Of a stretch of DNA of 64,000 bases, positions 1-7,956 are shown in pieces. The notes beneath the pieces were generated by a model. The model was given only the letters and a program-made list of their open reading frames with translations. It was not told the origin of the DNA and searched no databases. The stretch lies in assembly GCF_022664465.1 (NCBI RefSeq), contig NZ_JAKREV010000001.1, positions 62,001 to 126,000 of the forward strand, written 5' to 3'. Each line of letters opens with the position of its first letter. Position 1 is the stretch's first letter. The stretch comes from Sphingomonas hankookensis (GTDB lineage: Bacteria > Pseudomonadota > Alphaproteobacteria > Sphingomonadales > Sphingomonadaceae). The translations under genes were made by a program, and so were the position numbers.

Positions 1-88
1 CGCCCGCGCTGATCCAGTGCCACGCGATTAGCTGTTTCGCCCACCATGACCGCCAGTTGCGCCGGCGCTTGACGGCGGCGCTGGTCAT
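1..88 (-). CDS. PepSY-domain membrane protein, N-terminal fragment (PiuB-like)
   Basis: An open frame runs off the left edge, starting at ATG 88-86, which overlaps the piuC stop in an ATGA arrangement (4 nt). The 29 visible residues begin [10 protein letters not shown] and continue to a [15 protein letters not shown] stretch. This is the usual start of the PepSY-associated membrane proteins: a basic N-terminus followed by a K-Q-L-x-x-W-H-W-I first transmembrane segment. Such proteins commonly lie beside piuC and a siderophore receptor and are thought to take part in reductive iron handling at the inner membrane. The identity rests on these few residues plus context, so it is an inference. Most of the gene lies outside the window. 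Confidence 0.6.
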   Translation of the reverse strand, partial: MTSAAVKRRRNWRSWWAKQLIAWHWISAG

Positions 89-768
89 GCATCGGCCCAG
101 CGGCGCAGCAGATTGTGGTACAATCCGGTCAGCTGCACGACGACCGCATCCCCCTGCCCCCGCTCGCCGCCCAGCGTCTGCACCGACTGGTCGAGGTCGA
201 ACAACAACCTGCGTTCGCCATCGTCGCGCACCATCGACTGCAGCCAGAAGAAGGCGGCGGTGCGCACCCCGCGCGTGACCGGGGTCACCCGGTGCAGACT
301 GGACGCGGGATACAGCACCATATCGCCCGCAGGCAACTTCACCGTCTGCGGCCCGAACCGGTCCTCGATCACCAGTTCACCGCCGTCATAACTGTCGGGG
401 TCTTCGAGGAACAACGTCGCCGACAGGTCGCTGCGGATGCGGAAATCGGTGCCACGCTTCATCCTTATGGCATTGTCGACATGCAGCCCGAACGCCTCCC
501 CGCCCTCATACCGGTTGAACAGCGGCGGAAAGACCTTCAGCGGCAGCGCGGCGGCAATGAACAGCGGCGATTGGCCCAGCGCGTCGAGCACGATCCCGCC
601 CGCCTCGCGCGCCGCCGCGCCGTCCTCGGGCAGCTGGCGGTTACGCTTGGCGAGTGCCGATTGCGGGCCGGAGGTGACGTTGCCGTCGACCCACTCGCCC
701 GCCGCCATCAGCGCGCGGACGCGGTCCAGCATGGCGGCGTCCAACACCTGCGGAATTGCGATCAGCAT
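85..768 (-). CDS. piuC: Fe(II)/2-oxoglutarate-dependent PKHD-type hydroxylase (PiuC/YbiX family)
   Basis: A 227-residue protein of the usual PiuC/YbiX length. The double-stranded beta-helix iron site is visible: His96 and Asp98 in LHVDNA, His159 in SSLHRVTPV, and Arg169 ten residues later as the probable 2-oxoglutarate ligand. Family members are cytoplasmic non-haem iron dioxygenases, and their genes are habitually linked to catecholate-siderophore receptors and induced by iron starvation. Here the gene follows the TonB receptor by 18 nt and overlaps the downstream PepSY gene, so the three should be one iron-regulated operon. The substrate of this family is not established. Start ATG at 768. 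Confidence 0.9.
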   Translation of the reverse strand: MLIAIPQVLDAAMLDRVRALMAAGEWVDGNVTSGPQSALAKRNRQLPEDGAAAREAGGIVLDALGQSPLFIAAALPLKVFPPLFNRYEGGEAFGLHVDNAIRMKRGTDFRIRSDLSATLFLEDPDSYDGGELVIEDRFGPQTVKLPAGDMVLYPASSLHRVTPVTRGVRTAAFFWLQSMVRDDGERRLLFDLDQSVQTLGGERGQGDAVVVQLTGLYHNLLRRWADA

Positions 769-786
769 GGAACGCCGCCGTCCTCG

Positions 787-3174
787 TTAGAAGTTGTAGT
801 AGAGGCTGAGCACCGCCTGCCGCCGGTCGCCGGGCATCGCCCAGCCCCCGGTCACCGCGCCGGTCGTGGCATTTACGTTGCTGCGGATGCCGGTCAGGTA
901 GCGTTCGTCGGTGAAGTTTTGCACGTTCAGCTGCACAGTCGCCCGCTCCGCAATCGTATAGGCCAGATAGGCCCGGTGGATCAGATAGTCGTCGGCGCGG
1001 AATTGCAACGGTTGCAACGCATTCGGCACGTTCAGCGCGATCGCCCCCTGATAGGTTAGGCCATAGCCGACCTCCAGCCCGAACGGCAGCTTGTAGGTGG
1101 TGAACAGCGATCCCGAATGTTCGGGCGTCTGCACCAGCGCCGCATCCGCCTGCGGATCGCGGACCCCGGCGGCGAGATCGCGGTCGGAAATCGACTGGCG
1201 CACCCGTCCATCGAGATAGGTGTAATTGGCGAATAAGGTCCATGCCGGCAGGATCGATCCGGACAGCCCGAGCGCAATTCCGTCGACCCGCGCGCGACCG
1301 TCGAGCACCTGCAGGCCCGCGGGCAGCGCCGGATCGTTCGACGGCACGCGGTAGTTGGTGCGTTCGTTGCGGAACACCGCGGCGGTCAGTTCCAGCTTGC
1401 GCCCGAACAACGCGGCCTTCACCCCCGCCTCGATATTCTCGGCAGTCTCCGGCGCGACGGCGCAGGGGTCGGCGGCACCGGCTGCGGTCGGCACGCCGCA
1501 CCCCAGCCGCACCGTCTGCGACGACGGCGTCTTCGACTTGCCATAGCCGGCATAGACGCTGACCGCTTCGACCGGGTGGAATACCGCGCCGCCGCGATAG
1601 GAGAACAGGCGCTCGGTCGATCGCTGCGGCTGCTGTTGCAGCGTGGTCAGCGGCGTCGTCCCCGGCGGAACGACCGCCAGCGGCAGGTTGCGGAACGTCG
1701 CGTCCTGCACCTCCCAGCGCACGCCGCCGTTCAGCTCGAAATAGCGGCCCAGTTCCAGCGTATCGAACGCATAGACCGCCAGGTTCTGCGTTTCCGACCG
1801 CGACCGCGCGGTCACGGTCCGGTTGACCGGACCGGTCCAGCGCGTGTCAGGGTTGGCAATCGGCAGGTCGGGCGGCGTCACCGCGACACCCGTCGCGGTC
1901 CGCAACAGGCTGCCGCTGATGATGTGATAGTTTTCGATGGTGCCCGAGACGCCGATATTGGCGACGTTGCGGACCCGGCCTTTCTCACCCGCCTCGTGGC
2001 GCAGGTCGATCTGGTCATAGAGCAGGTCGTTGACCTGATCGCGCACCAGCCCGCGGGGACCCGACGGCCGCCAGTTGCCGCGCGCCAGCCCGGCGGGACA
2101 GGCGATGCCGACCGTCGACGCGGCGTTGGCGCCGACCGGCTGCAACCCGGTGGTGCTGAGGCAATAGGTCCCTTGCGGTGCGCTGGTGACGCTGTCCTGT
2201 GCGACCCGCTGCCACCGCGTCAGGTTCCGCACCGACAGGCGGTCGTCGATCGCATGGCGGAAGGTCGCGGTGAAGCGGTCCACCGTCTGGTCCTGCCGGT
2301 CGAGATTGGCGATCCCGTAATAGTCCGACCGGTCGACGCCCGGCAGCACCCCGCCGCCGATCGGGCTCTGGAAATACGGCACGCCATAGAGCGGCGTGTT
2401 GCGATCCTCCTGATGGACATAAGCGAGCGTCAGGCTGGTCGGGCCGCCGATGCCGATCGTGACCGACGGCGCGATGCCCCAGCGTTCGAACTTCTCGACT
2501 TCGCGGCCGGGTACGTCGTTGTGGTGATAGGCGCCGGTCAGCCGCACCGCGACCAGATCGGATACACGCTTGTTGGCGTCGATCGACGCGCGGTAATAGT
2601 CGTCGGTGCCGACGGAAGCCTGTACAATCGACAGGTCCTCGACGCCCGGCACCTTCGACACCAGGTTGATCGTGCCGCCGACCGATCCCGATCCGTTGAA
2701 GACCGTGTTCGCGCCGTTATAGACTTCGATCTGTTGCAGGTTGAACGGATCGGTCCGGCTGTACTGGGCCGAGTCCCGCACGCCGTCGACGGTGATGTCG
2801 TTGGCCGCCGAATAGCCGCGCAGGTTGATCGAATCACCATAGCCACCGCCGCCTTCCCCCGCGCCGAAAGTGATGCCCGGAATTGTCTGCAGCGCATCGC
2901 GCAGCGTCTGAAGGTTCTGCTTGCGGATCGTCTGGTCGTTCAGGACCGTGATCGTCTGCGGCGTGTCGCGCAGCGCGGCGGTCGCCTTCGGGCTTTCGAC
3001 CTTCGCCGCGGGCGGCTGATGGCCATTGACGACGATGCCGTCACGATCCTCGACCTGGTCCTGCGTCATCAGGGCATGGCCCGACGGACGCGCCACCGGT
3101 TCCGCTGCCATTGCCGGTGCCGATGCAATGAACCCAACACAGGTCATTGCGAGAAAACTCGTCTTTTCGATCAT
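787..3174 (-). CDS. TonB-dependent siderophore receptor (Fiu/PiuA-like)
   Basis: About 795 residues. I start it at ATG 3174 (MIEKTSFLAM) rather than at the upstream in-frame ATG 3225, because a GGGGGG ribosome site lies just before 3174, a signal peptide ending APAMA follows directly, and the longer version would place the Fur-like box inside the gene. The N-terminal plug domain contains RDTPQTITVLN, ITFGAGEGGGGYGDSINLRGYS and YNGANTVFNGSGSVGGTINLVSK. The C-terminus ends in an aromatic residue (LSLYYNF), as outer-membrane beta-barrels do. It probably imports a ferric catecholate siderophore by TonB energy. The link to piuC and a PiuB-like gene favours the Fiu/PiuA group; the exact ligand is unknown. 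Confidence 0.9.
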   Translation of the reverse strand: MIEKTSFLAMTCVGFIASAPAMAAEPVARPSGHALMTQDQVEDRDGIVVNGHQPPAAKVESPKATAALRDTPQTITVLNDQTIRKQNLQTLRDALQTIPGITFGAGEGGGGYGDSINLRGYSAANDITVDGVRDSAQYSRTDPFNLQQIEVYNGANTVFNGSGSVGGTINLVSKVPGVEDLSIVQASVGTDDYYRASIDANKRVSDLVAVRLTGAYHHNDVPGREVEKFERWGIAPSVTIGIGGPTSLTLAYVHQEDRNTPLYGVPYFQSPIGGGVLPGVDRSDYYGIANLDRQDQTVDRFTATFRHAIDDRLSVRNLTRWQRVAQDSVTSAPQGTYCLSTTGLQPVGANAASTVGIACPAGLARGNWRPSGPRGLVRDQVNDLLYDQIDLRHEAGEKGRVRNVANIGVSGTIENYHIISGSLLRTATGVAVTPPDLPIANPDTRWTGPVNRTVTARSRSETQNLAVYAFDTLELGRYFELNGGVRWEVQDATFRNLPLAVVPPGTTPLTTLQQQPQRSTERLFSYRGGAVFHPVEAVSVYAGYGKSKTPSSQTVRLGCGVPTAAGAADPCAVAPETAENIEAGVKAALFGRKLELTAAVFRNERTNYRVPSNDPALPAGLQVLDGRARVDGIALGLSGSILPAWTLFANYTYLDGRVRQSISDRDLAAGVRDPQADAALVQTPEHSGSLFTTYKLPFGLEVGYGLTYQGAIALNVPNALQPLQFRADDYLIHRAYLAYTIAERATVQLNVQNFTDERYLTGIRSNVNATTGAVTGGWAMPGDRRQAVLSLYYNF

Positions 3175-3198
3175 CTGATCCCCCCAAGTTGGAGCCCA

Positions 3199-3225
3199 GC
3201 TATTGCGAGTTACTCGCAGAGTCAA
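3199..3225. promoter_or_regulatory. Fur-like box and promoter of the receptor-piuC operon
   Basis: A perfect 7-1-7 palindrome, TGCGAGT-T-ACTCGCA, spans 3204-3218. On the minus strand a TTGACT -35 element (3220-3225) is followed by exactly 17 nt, which is the palindrome, and then a weak -10 TAGCTG (3197-3202), so a bound repressor would cover the promoter spacer. The flanking string GCTATTGC at 3199-3206 recurs before the second TonB receptor at 31015. Assignment to Fur is by resemblance to alphaproteobacterial Fur boxes and by context. The MsrA-like gene starts downstream on the other strand and may share the control. Confidence 0.65.
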
Positions 3226-3271
3226 TGCTAATGCGAGCTGTTCTTAATATTCGTGCCGGATCGCCAATCGG

Positions 3272-3787
3272 ATGGGTACCCGCTACAGCATGCGCATGAT
3301 GGAGGTCGGTTTCGGCGGCGGGTGCCATTGGTGTACCGAAGGGGTGTTCCAGATCCTGCTGGGCGTCGACTCGGTCGATCAGGGGTTTCTCCAGTCGGAC
3401 CCGCCTTGGGCCAGCTGGGCCGAGGGGGTAATCGTCCGCTTCGACCACAATGTCATCCCGCTCGATACGCTGATCGAAATCCACCTGCGCACCCATTCGG
3501 CGAACAGCGGCTATTCGCCCGCGGGCCGCTATCGCAGCGCAGTCTATGTCAGGGACGACGTGCAGCAGGCGCTGGCGGTGGCGGCAATCGCCCGGCTGAC
3601 CGACACGATCGACACCGCCGGGCGGACACGCGTGCTGTCGCTTGCCGGTTTCCGTCCGTCGGAGGAGCGCTATCGCAACTATTACCGCACCGACCCCGAC
3701 CGGCCGTTCTGCCGCCGCTATATCGATCCCAAGCTCGCCGCCATTCGCCGTGACTTCGCCGCCATCGCGTTGCCAGACGGCGGATAG
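3272..3787 (+). CDS. Peptide-methionine (S)-S-oxide reductase-like protein (MsrA family)
   Basis: 171 residues from ATG 3272. Further in-frame ATGs at 3290, 3296 and 3299 leave the start uncertain; a start at 3296 or 3299 would put the active site very near the N-terminus, as is common in this subgroup. The active-site signature is GFGGGCHWCTEGVF, with Cys18 as the presumed nucleophile. The classical form is GCFWC, so the His in place of Phe marks a divergent MsrA-like subgroup. RYRSAVYV matches the conserved substrate-site YRSAI segment, and a Cys lies near the C-terminus (RPFCRRYIDPKL). The expected role is thioredoxin-dependent repair of oxidised methionine in the cytoplasm. It is divergent from the iron-uptake operon with the Fur-like box between. 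Confidence 0.75.
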   Translation: MGTRYSMRMMEVGFGGGCHWCTEGVFQILLGVDSVDQGFLQSDPPWASWAEGVIVRFDHNVIPLDTLIEIHLRTHSANSGYSPAGRYRSAVYVRDDVQQALAVAAIARLTDTIDTAGRTRVLSLAGFRPSEERYRNYYRTDPDRPFCRRYIDPKLAAIRRDFAAIALPDGG

Positions 3788-3817
3788 CGGGTCGCCCCGC
3801 CGCTGTGCTAGGCCGCG

Positions 3818-4684
3818 GTGGTGACAATCGTTCCCCTGTCCCTGCCCGACGCCAGCCTGCCCCCGGTCGATTTCGTAGTGATCGACGTCGAAACATCCTG
3901 CGCGCGGGTGTGCAGCATCTGCCAGATCGGCATCGTCGGCATGCGCGACGGTGTCGAGGTCTTCGCCTACGAAACGCTGATCGATCCGTGCGACGACTTT
4001 TCGCCGTTCAATACCCGCATCCACGGCATCGCCAGCGAGCATGTCGTCGGCAAGCCGACCTTCGCCGACGTACATGCCGTCGTCGGCGGCCATCTTAACG
4101 GTCAGACGACGGTGGCCCATTCGACGTTCGACAAGGGCGCGCTGGCGGCGGCGTGCCGACGCCACGGCCTGCCGCCGATCGAAACGGTGTGGCTCGACAG
4201 CGTACGCATCGCCCGCCGCGCGTGGCCCGACCTGCCCAACCACAAGCTCAATACGCTCAGCCGCTTCCTCAAAATCTCCCATCGCCACCACGATGCGCTG
4301 AGCGACGCGCGGGCGTCGGCGATGGTGGTGGTGCATGCCACGACCCAGACCGGCCTGTCGCTGGCCGACTGGTCGTCGCCGACCCCGCCGCGCACGCGTT
4401 CGACACCACGGCCCGCGCTCGAGGGGCCGCTGAAAGGCCAGAAAATCGTCATTCTCGGTTCGCCGAAGGACGGTCCGCTGGCACAGCGATTGGCGGCACA
4501 GGGCGCGCGGATCATGGCGACCTTGGGCACCAGTGCGACCATGCTGGTCATCAGCAACGCGCAACCCTTTGGCCGGTTCATCCACGCCCATGCCGACTAT
4601 CGCCGCGCGGAGGAACTGCGTCGCGCCGGTGCCGCGATCGAGATCGTGGGCGAAGACGATCTGCTCGGCCGGATCGCGCGATAA
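3818..4684 (+). CDS. DEDDh 3'-5' exonuclease with C-terminal BRCT domain
   Basis: 288 residues from GTG 3818; no strong ribosome site is visible. The N-terminal ~175 residues form a DNA polymerase III epsilon-type exonuclease: motif I in VVIDVETS (Asp and Glu), motif II around HSTFDKGAL, and motif III HHDALSDARAS (His and Asp). A Pro/Thr/Arg-rich linker (about 195-210) leads to a BRCT domain starting LKGQKIVILGSPKDGP and ending EIVGEDDLLG. Exonuclease-BRCT fusions are a known architecture; the protein probably trims DNA 3' ends in repair, with the BRCT domain as an interaction module. It follows the MsrA-like gene by 30 nt in the same direction and may be co-transcribed. Confidence 0.85.
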   Translation: MVTIVPLSLPDASLPPVDFVVIDVETSCARVCSICQIGIVGMRDGVEVFAYETLIDPCDDFSPFNTRIHGIASEHVVGKPTFADVHAVVGGHLNGQTTVAHSTFDKGALAAACRRHGLPPIETVWLDSVRIARRAWPDLPNHKLNTLSRFLKISHRHHDALSDARASAMVVVHATTQTGLSLADWSSPTPPRTRSTPRPALEGPLKGQKIVILGSPKDGPLAQRLAAQGARIMATLGTSATMLVISNAQPFGRFIHAHADYRRAEELRRAGAAIEIVGEDDLLGRIAR

Positions 4685-4756
4685 CCGGTCCCCGACGGGT
4701 TGCCCCGCATGACGAAGACCCTCTAGTAACCCGCTGACGTTGCGGGGAGAAGCTAT

Positions 4757-6385
4757 TTGGAAGTCGTGTCGATCAGCCTGTTCCTGCTGCTGGCGGTGGT
4801 CATCAGCGGCGCGATCGCCCGGATGTTGCCGTGGTCGGTGCCGACGCCGCTCGTCCAGATCGCACTCGGCGGGGTGATCGGCCTGTCGACCGAGCACCGG
4901 GTCGACCTCGACCCCGAACTGTTCCTGTTCCTCTTCCTGCCGCCGCTGCTGTTCCTCGATGGCTGGCGCATTCCCAAGGACGAATTGTTCAAGGATCTGT
5001 CGACCGTCGTCGAACTGGCATTGGGGCTGGTGCTGATTACCGTCGTCGGCATGGGCTTCTTCATCCACTGGATGATCCCGGCCATGCCGCTGGCGGTGGC
5101 GATCGCGCTGGCGGCGGTGGTGTCGCCGACCGATCCGATCGCGGTGTCGGCCATTGCCGCGCGCGTGCCGATCCCCAAGCGGATGATGCACATCCTCGAA
5201 GGGGAATCGCTGCTCAACGACGCGTCGGGCCTCGTCTGCCTGCGCTTCGCCATCGCCGCCGCCCTCACCGGCACCTTCTCGGTCACTGCCGCCGCGCTCA
5301 ATTTCCTGTGGGTCGCGGGCGCCGGCCTGGCGATCGGCGTCGTCCTCACCATCGTCGTGTCGCGCGCCAAGGCATGGGTGACGCGCCGCTTCGGCGAGGA
5401 TAGCGGGTCGCAGATCCTCGTCAGCCTGCTGATCCCGTTCGGCTCCTACCTGCTCGCCGAGCATTTCCATGCCTCGGGCATCCTCGCTGCGGTCGGCGCG
5501 GGGGTGACGATGACCTATACCGAGATTTCGAGGGCAGCGATGGCCGCCACGCGGATGCGCCGCAACTCGGTGTGGGACATGATCCAGTTCGCCTTGAACG
5601 GCATCATCTTCGTCCTGCTTGGCGAACAACTGCCCGCGATCCTCGATGGTGCGAAGGACACGGTGGCGCTGACCGGACACGCCTCGCCATGGTGGCTCGC
5701 GGTCTATGTCCTTGCGATCGTCGCCGGATTGGCGCTGCTGCGCTTCTGCTGGGTGTGGGTGTCGCTGCGCCTGACGATCCTGCGCAAGGCACCGCCGGGC
5801 GCGATGCGCAGCCCCGACTGGCGGCTGGTGGCGACGACCTCCTGCGCCGGGGTGCGCGGCGCGATCACGCTGGCCGGCGTGCTGACCCTGCCGTTGACGC
5901 TGACCGACGGTAGCGCCTTTCCGGCGCGCGACCTCGCCATCTTCCTTGCGGCGGGGGTCATCATCGTGTCGCTGCTGCTGGCGACCTTTGCGTTGCCGAT
6001 CCTGCTGAAAGGGCTGACGCTGCCGGCCGAACCCTCGCATCAGGCCGAGGAGGACGCCGCCCGGATCGCGACTGCCAAGGCGGCGGTGCGCGCGATCGAA
6101 CGGCAGCAGCATGTCCTCGCCGAAGCCGGCGACGACCCCGATCTCTACGCCGCCGCCGGCGCGCGGGCGATGGACGTGTATCGCGAACGGATCGACGGGC
6201 TGGCCGGCGGGGCGTCCGATGCGGTGCGGACGCAGGAGCGGCTATCCGCCGAACTGGCGCTGACCGGGGTGAAGGCCGAACGCGAGCAACTCAACCGGTT
6301 GATCCGCAACCGGACGATCGGCAGCGAAACGGCGCGAAAGATGGTGCGCGAGCTTGATCTGGCGGAAGCACGCTATCGCGGGTGA
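4757..6385 (+). CDS. CPA1-family Na+(K+)/H+ antiporter
   Basis: 542 residues from a TTG start at 4757, supported by GGGGAG seven bases upstream and by MEVVSISLFLLLAV running straight into the first membrane helix. About twelve hydrophobic segments fill the first ~420 residues. Family signatures are FLPPLLFLDGW, VVSPTDPIAVSAIAARVP and the GESLLNDASGLV motif, whose Asn-Asp pair is the ion-binding centre of CPA1 antiporters. A hydrophilic, probably helical cytoplasmic tail of about 120 residues follows. It should exchange sodium or potassium for protons across the inner membrane for pH and salt homeostasis. Ion preference cannot be read from the sequence. Confidence 0.9.
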   Translation: MEVVSISLFLLLAVVISGAIARMLPWSVPTPLVQIALGGVIGLSTEHRVDLDPELFLFLFLPPLLFLDGWRIPKDELFKDLSTVVELALGLVLITVVGMGFFIHWMIPAMPLAVAIALAAVVSPTDPIAVSAIAARVPIPKRMMHILEGESLLNDASGLVCLRFAIAAALTGTFSVTAAALNFLWVAGAGLAIGVVLTIVVSRAKAWVTRRFGEDSGSQILVSLLIPFGSYLLAEHFHASGILAAVGAGVTMTYTEISRAAMAATRMRRNSVWDMIQFALNGIIFVLLGEQLPAILDGAKDTVALTGHASPWWLAVYVLAIVAGLALLRFCWVWVSLRLTILRKAPPGAMRSPDWRLVATTSCAGVRGAITLAGVLTLPLTLTDGSAFPARDLAIFLAAGVIIVSLLLATFALPILLKGLTLPAEPSHQAEEDAARIATAKAAVRAIERQQHVLAEAGDDPDLYAAAGARAMDVYRERIDGLAGGASDAVRTQERLSAELALTGVKAEREQLNRLIRNRTIGSETARKMVRELDLAEARYRG

Positions 6386-6463
6386 CCCGGCGAATATTCT
6401 GGACGACGGCGGCGCAAGCTGTTCTGTTCGCGGCATTGCCTGCCAATCGAACGGAGGGTTGCC

Positions 6464-6970
6464 ATGTCGCTGATCGTCAATGGAACGGAAGTGGCGCCCC
6501 CCGCCGATCCGCGCGTGTCGCTGCTCGACCATCTGCGCGAGGGGCTGCACCTGCCGGGTACGAAGAAGGGCTGCAACCAGGGGGCGTGTGGTGCGTGCAC
6601 GGTGCTGGTCGATGGCGACCGCATCCTGTCGTGCCTTGCGCTGGCGGTGCAATATGACGGTCGGCGGATCACTACGATCGAGGGACTGGCCGACGATGAC
6701 GCGCTGCACCCGCTGCAAACCGCGTTCATCGAACATGATGGGTTCCAGTGCGGCTATTGCACGCCGGGCCAGATCTGCTCGGCGATCGGCATGGCGGCGG
6801 AGGCGCGGCGCGGAGTGCCGAGCGTCCTGACCGGCGACCTCTCGGCCGACATCACCCTGACCCGCGAAGAGATACAGGAACGGATGAGCGGCAATCTGTG
6901 CCGCTGCGGCGCCCATAACGGTATCATCAACGCGATCCGCGCGACCGTCGCGGCGGAGGTCGCCGCATGA
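6464..6970 (+). CDS. paoA: Aldehyde oxidoreductase, [2Fe-2S] subunit (PaoA/YagT-like)
   Basis: 168 residues with GGAGG before ATG 6464. The plant-type ferredoxin cluster is held by Cys37, Cys42, Cys45 and Cys57 (KKGCNQGACGACT...SCLA). The second, helical cluster uses Cys96/Cys99 (QCGYCTPGQ) and Cys146/Cys148 (NLCRCG). This is the small subunit of xanthine-oxidase-family molybdoenzymes and passes electrons from the Mo site to FAD. Unlike E. coli PaoA it has no twin-arginine leader: the mature fold starts at residue 2 and the ribosome site fixes the start. The complex is therefore probably cytoplasmic. It overlaps paoB by 4 nt (ATGA). Confidence 0.88.
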   Translation: MSLIVNGTEVAPPADPRVSLLDHLREGLHLPGTKKGCNQGACGACTVLVDGDRILSCLALAVQYDGRRITTIEGLADDDALHPLQTAFIEHDGFQCGYCTPGQICSAIGMAAEARRGVPSVLTGDLSADITLTREEIQERMSGNLCRCGAHNGIINAIRATVAAEVAA

Positions 6971-7956
6971 CCCCGTTCGACTATGCCCGTCCGACCGATC
7001 TGGCCGAGGCGCTGCGGATGGGAGCCGCCGCCGGCGCGGCCTATCTGGGCGGCGGTACCAATATCGTCGACCTGATGCGCGAACGGCTGGCGCAGCCGAG
7101 CGCGCTGGTCGATGTCAGCACGCTGCCCGCGACGATCGCGGAAACCGACGGTGGCGGATTGATGATCGGTGCCGCGGTGCGCAACACTGCTCTCGCCGAA
7201 CATCCGGTGGTGCGCAGCCGCTATCCGGTGCTGGCGCGGGCGATCCTTGCCGGAGCGTCGGCGCAGATCCGCAACATGGCGACGGTCGGCGGCAATGTGC
7301 TGCAACGGACGCGCTGTACCTATTTCTACGATGCGGAGGGTTCCAGCTGCAACAAGCGCGCGCCCGGACAGGGCTGCGACGCGGTGGGCGGGTTCAACCG
7401 CATCCATGCCGTGCTGGGCACCTCCGACGCCTGTGTGGCGACCCATCCGTCCGACATGTGCGTCGCGCTGGCCGCGCTCGATGCGATCGTCCACATCGAT
7501 GGCCCGCTGGGGCAGCGCACGATGCCGTTCGGCGACCTGCACCGCCTGCCCGGCGACCAACCCGACCGCGATACGGTGCTGGCGCCCGGCGACCTGATCG
7601 TCGCGATCGAGCTACCGCCGCTACGCTTCGGGGCGAGCTCGACCTATCGCAAGGTCCGCGACCGGGCGAGCTACGCCTTCGCGCTGATCTCCGTCGCGGC
7701 GGCGGTCGAGATGGACGGCGACCGCATCGGCGACGTCCGCATCGCGTTCGGCGGCGTCGCGCCCAAGCCGTGGCGCGCGCTGACCGCCGAGGCGGCGCTG
7801 CGTGGCGGCCCGGCCACTGCGCAGGCGTTTCGCGACGCAGCGGCGGCGGAGTTTGCCGATGCGCGCGTGCTGCGCGACAACAGCTTCAAGCCGGTACTGG
7901 CGAGCAGGACCCTTGCCGCCGTGCTGGGCACGCTAACCACCGGAGAAGCGGCATGA
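6967..7956 (+). CDS. paoB: Aldehyde oxidoreductase, FAD subunit with extra Fe-S cluster (PaoB/YagS-like)
   Basis: 329 residues, a typical FAD-binding medium subunit of the xanthine dehydrogenase family. The flavin motifs are YLGGGTNIVDLM (residues about 26-37) and QIRNMATVGGN (100-110). An insertion carries cysteines at 117, 128, 137 and 156, with another at 165 (RCTYFYDAEGSSCNK...GQGC...DACVATHPSDMC). This is the segment that binds the additional [4Fe-4S] cluster in E. coli PaoB and separates this group from ordinary xanthine dehydrogenases. It overlaps paoA and paoC by 4 nt on each side, so translation of the three subunits is probably coupled. Confidence 0.88.
   Translation: MTPFDYARPTDLAEALRMGAAAGAAYLGGGTNIVDLMRERLAQPSALVDVSTLPATIAETDGGGLMIGAAVRNTALAEHPVVRSRYPVLARAILAGASAQIRNMATVGGNVLQRTRCTYFYDAEGSSCNKRAPGQGCDAVGGFNRIHAVLGTSDACVATHPSDMCVALAALDAIVHIDGPLGQRTMPFGDLHRLPGDQPDRDTVLAPGDLIVAIELPPLRFGASSTYRKVRDRASYAFALISVAAAVEMDGDRIGDVRIAFGGVAPKPWRALTAEAALRGGPATAQAFRDAAAAEFADARVLRDNSFKPVLASRTLAAVLGTLTTGEAA

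Noticed and set aside
3200..6112. 970-residue minus-strand open frame
   Set aside because: It is antisense to the MsrA-like, exonuclease-BRCT and antiporter genes, is full of Arg, Asp, Gln and His, and shows no domain. It is a shadow caused by high GC at third codon positions.
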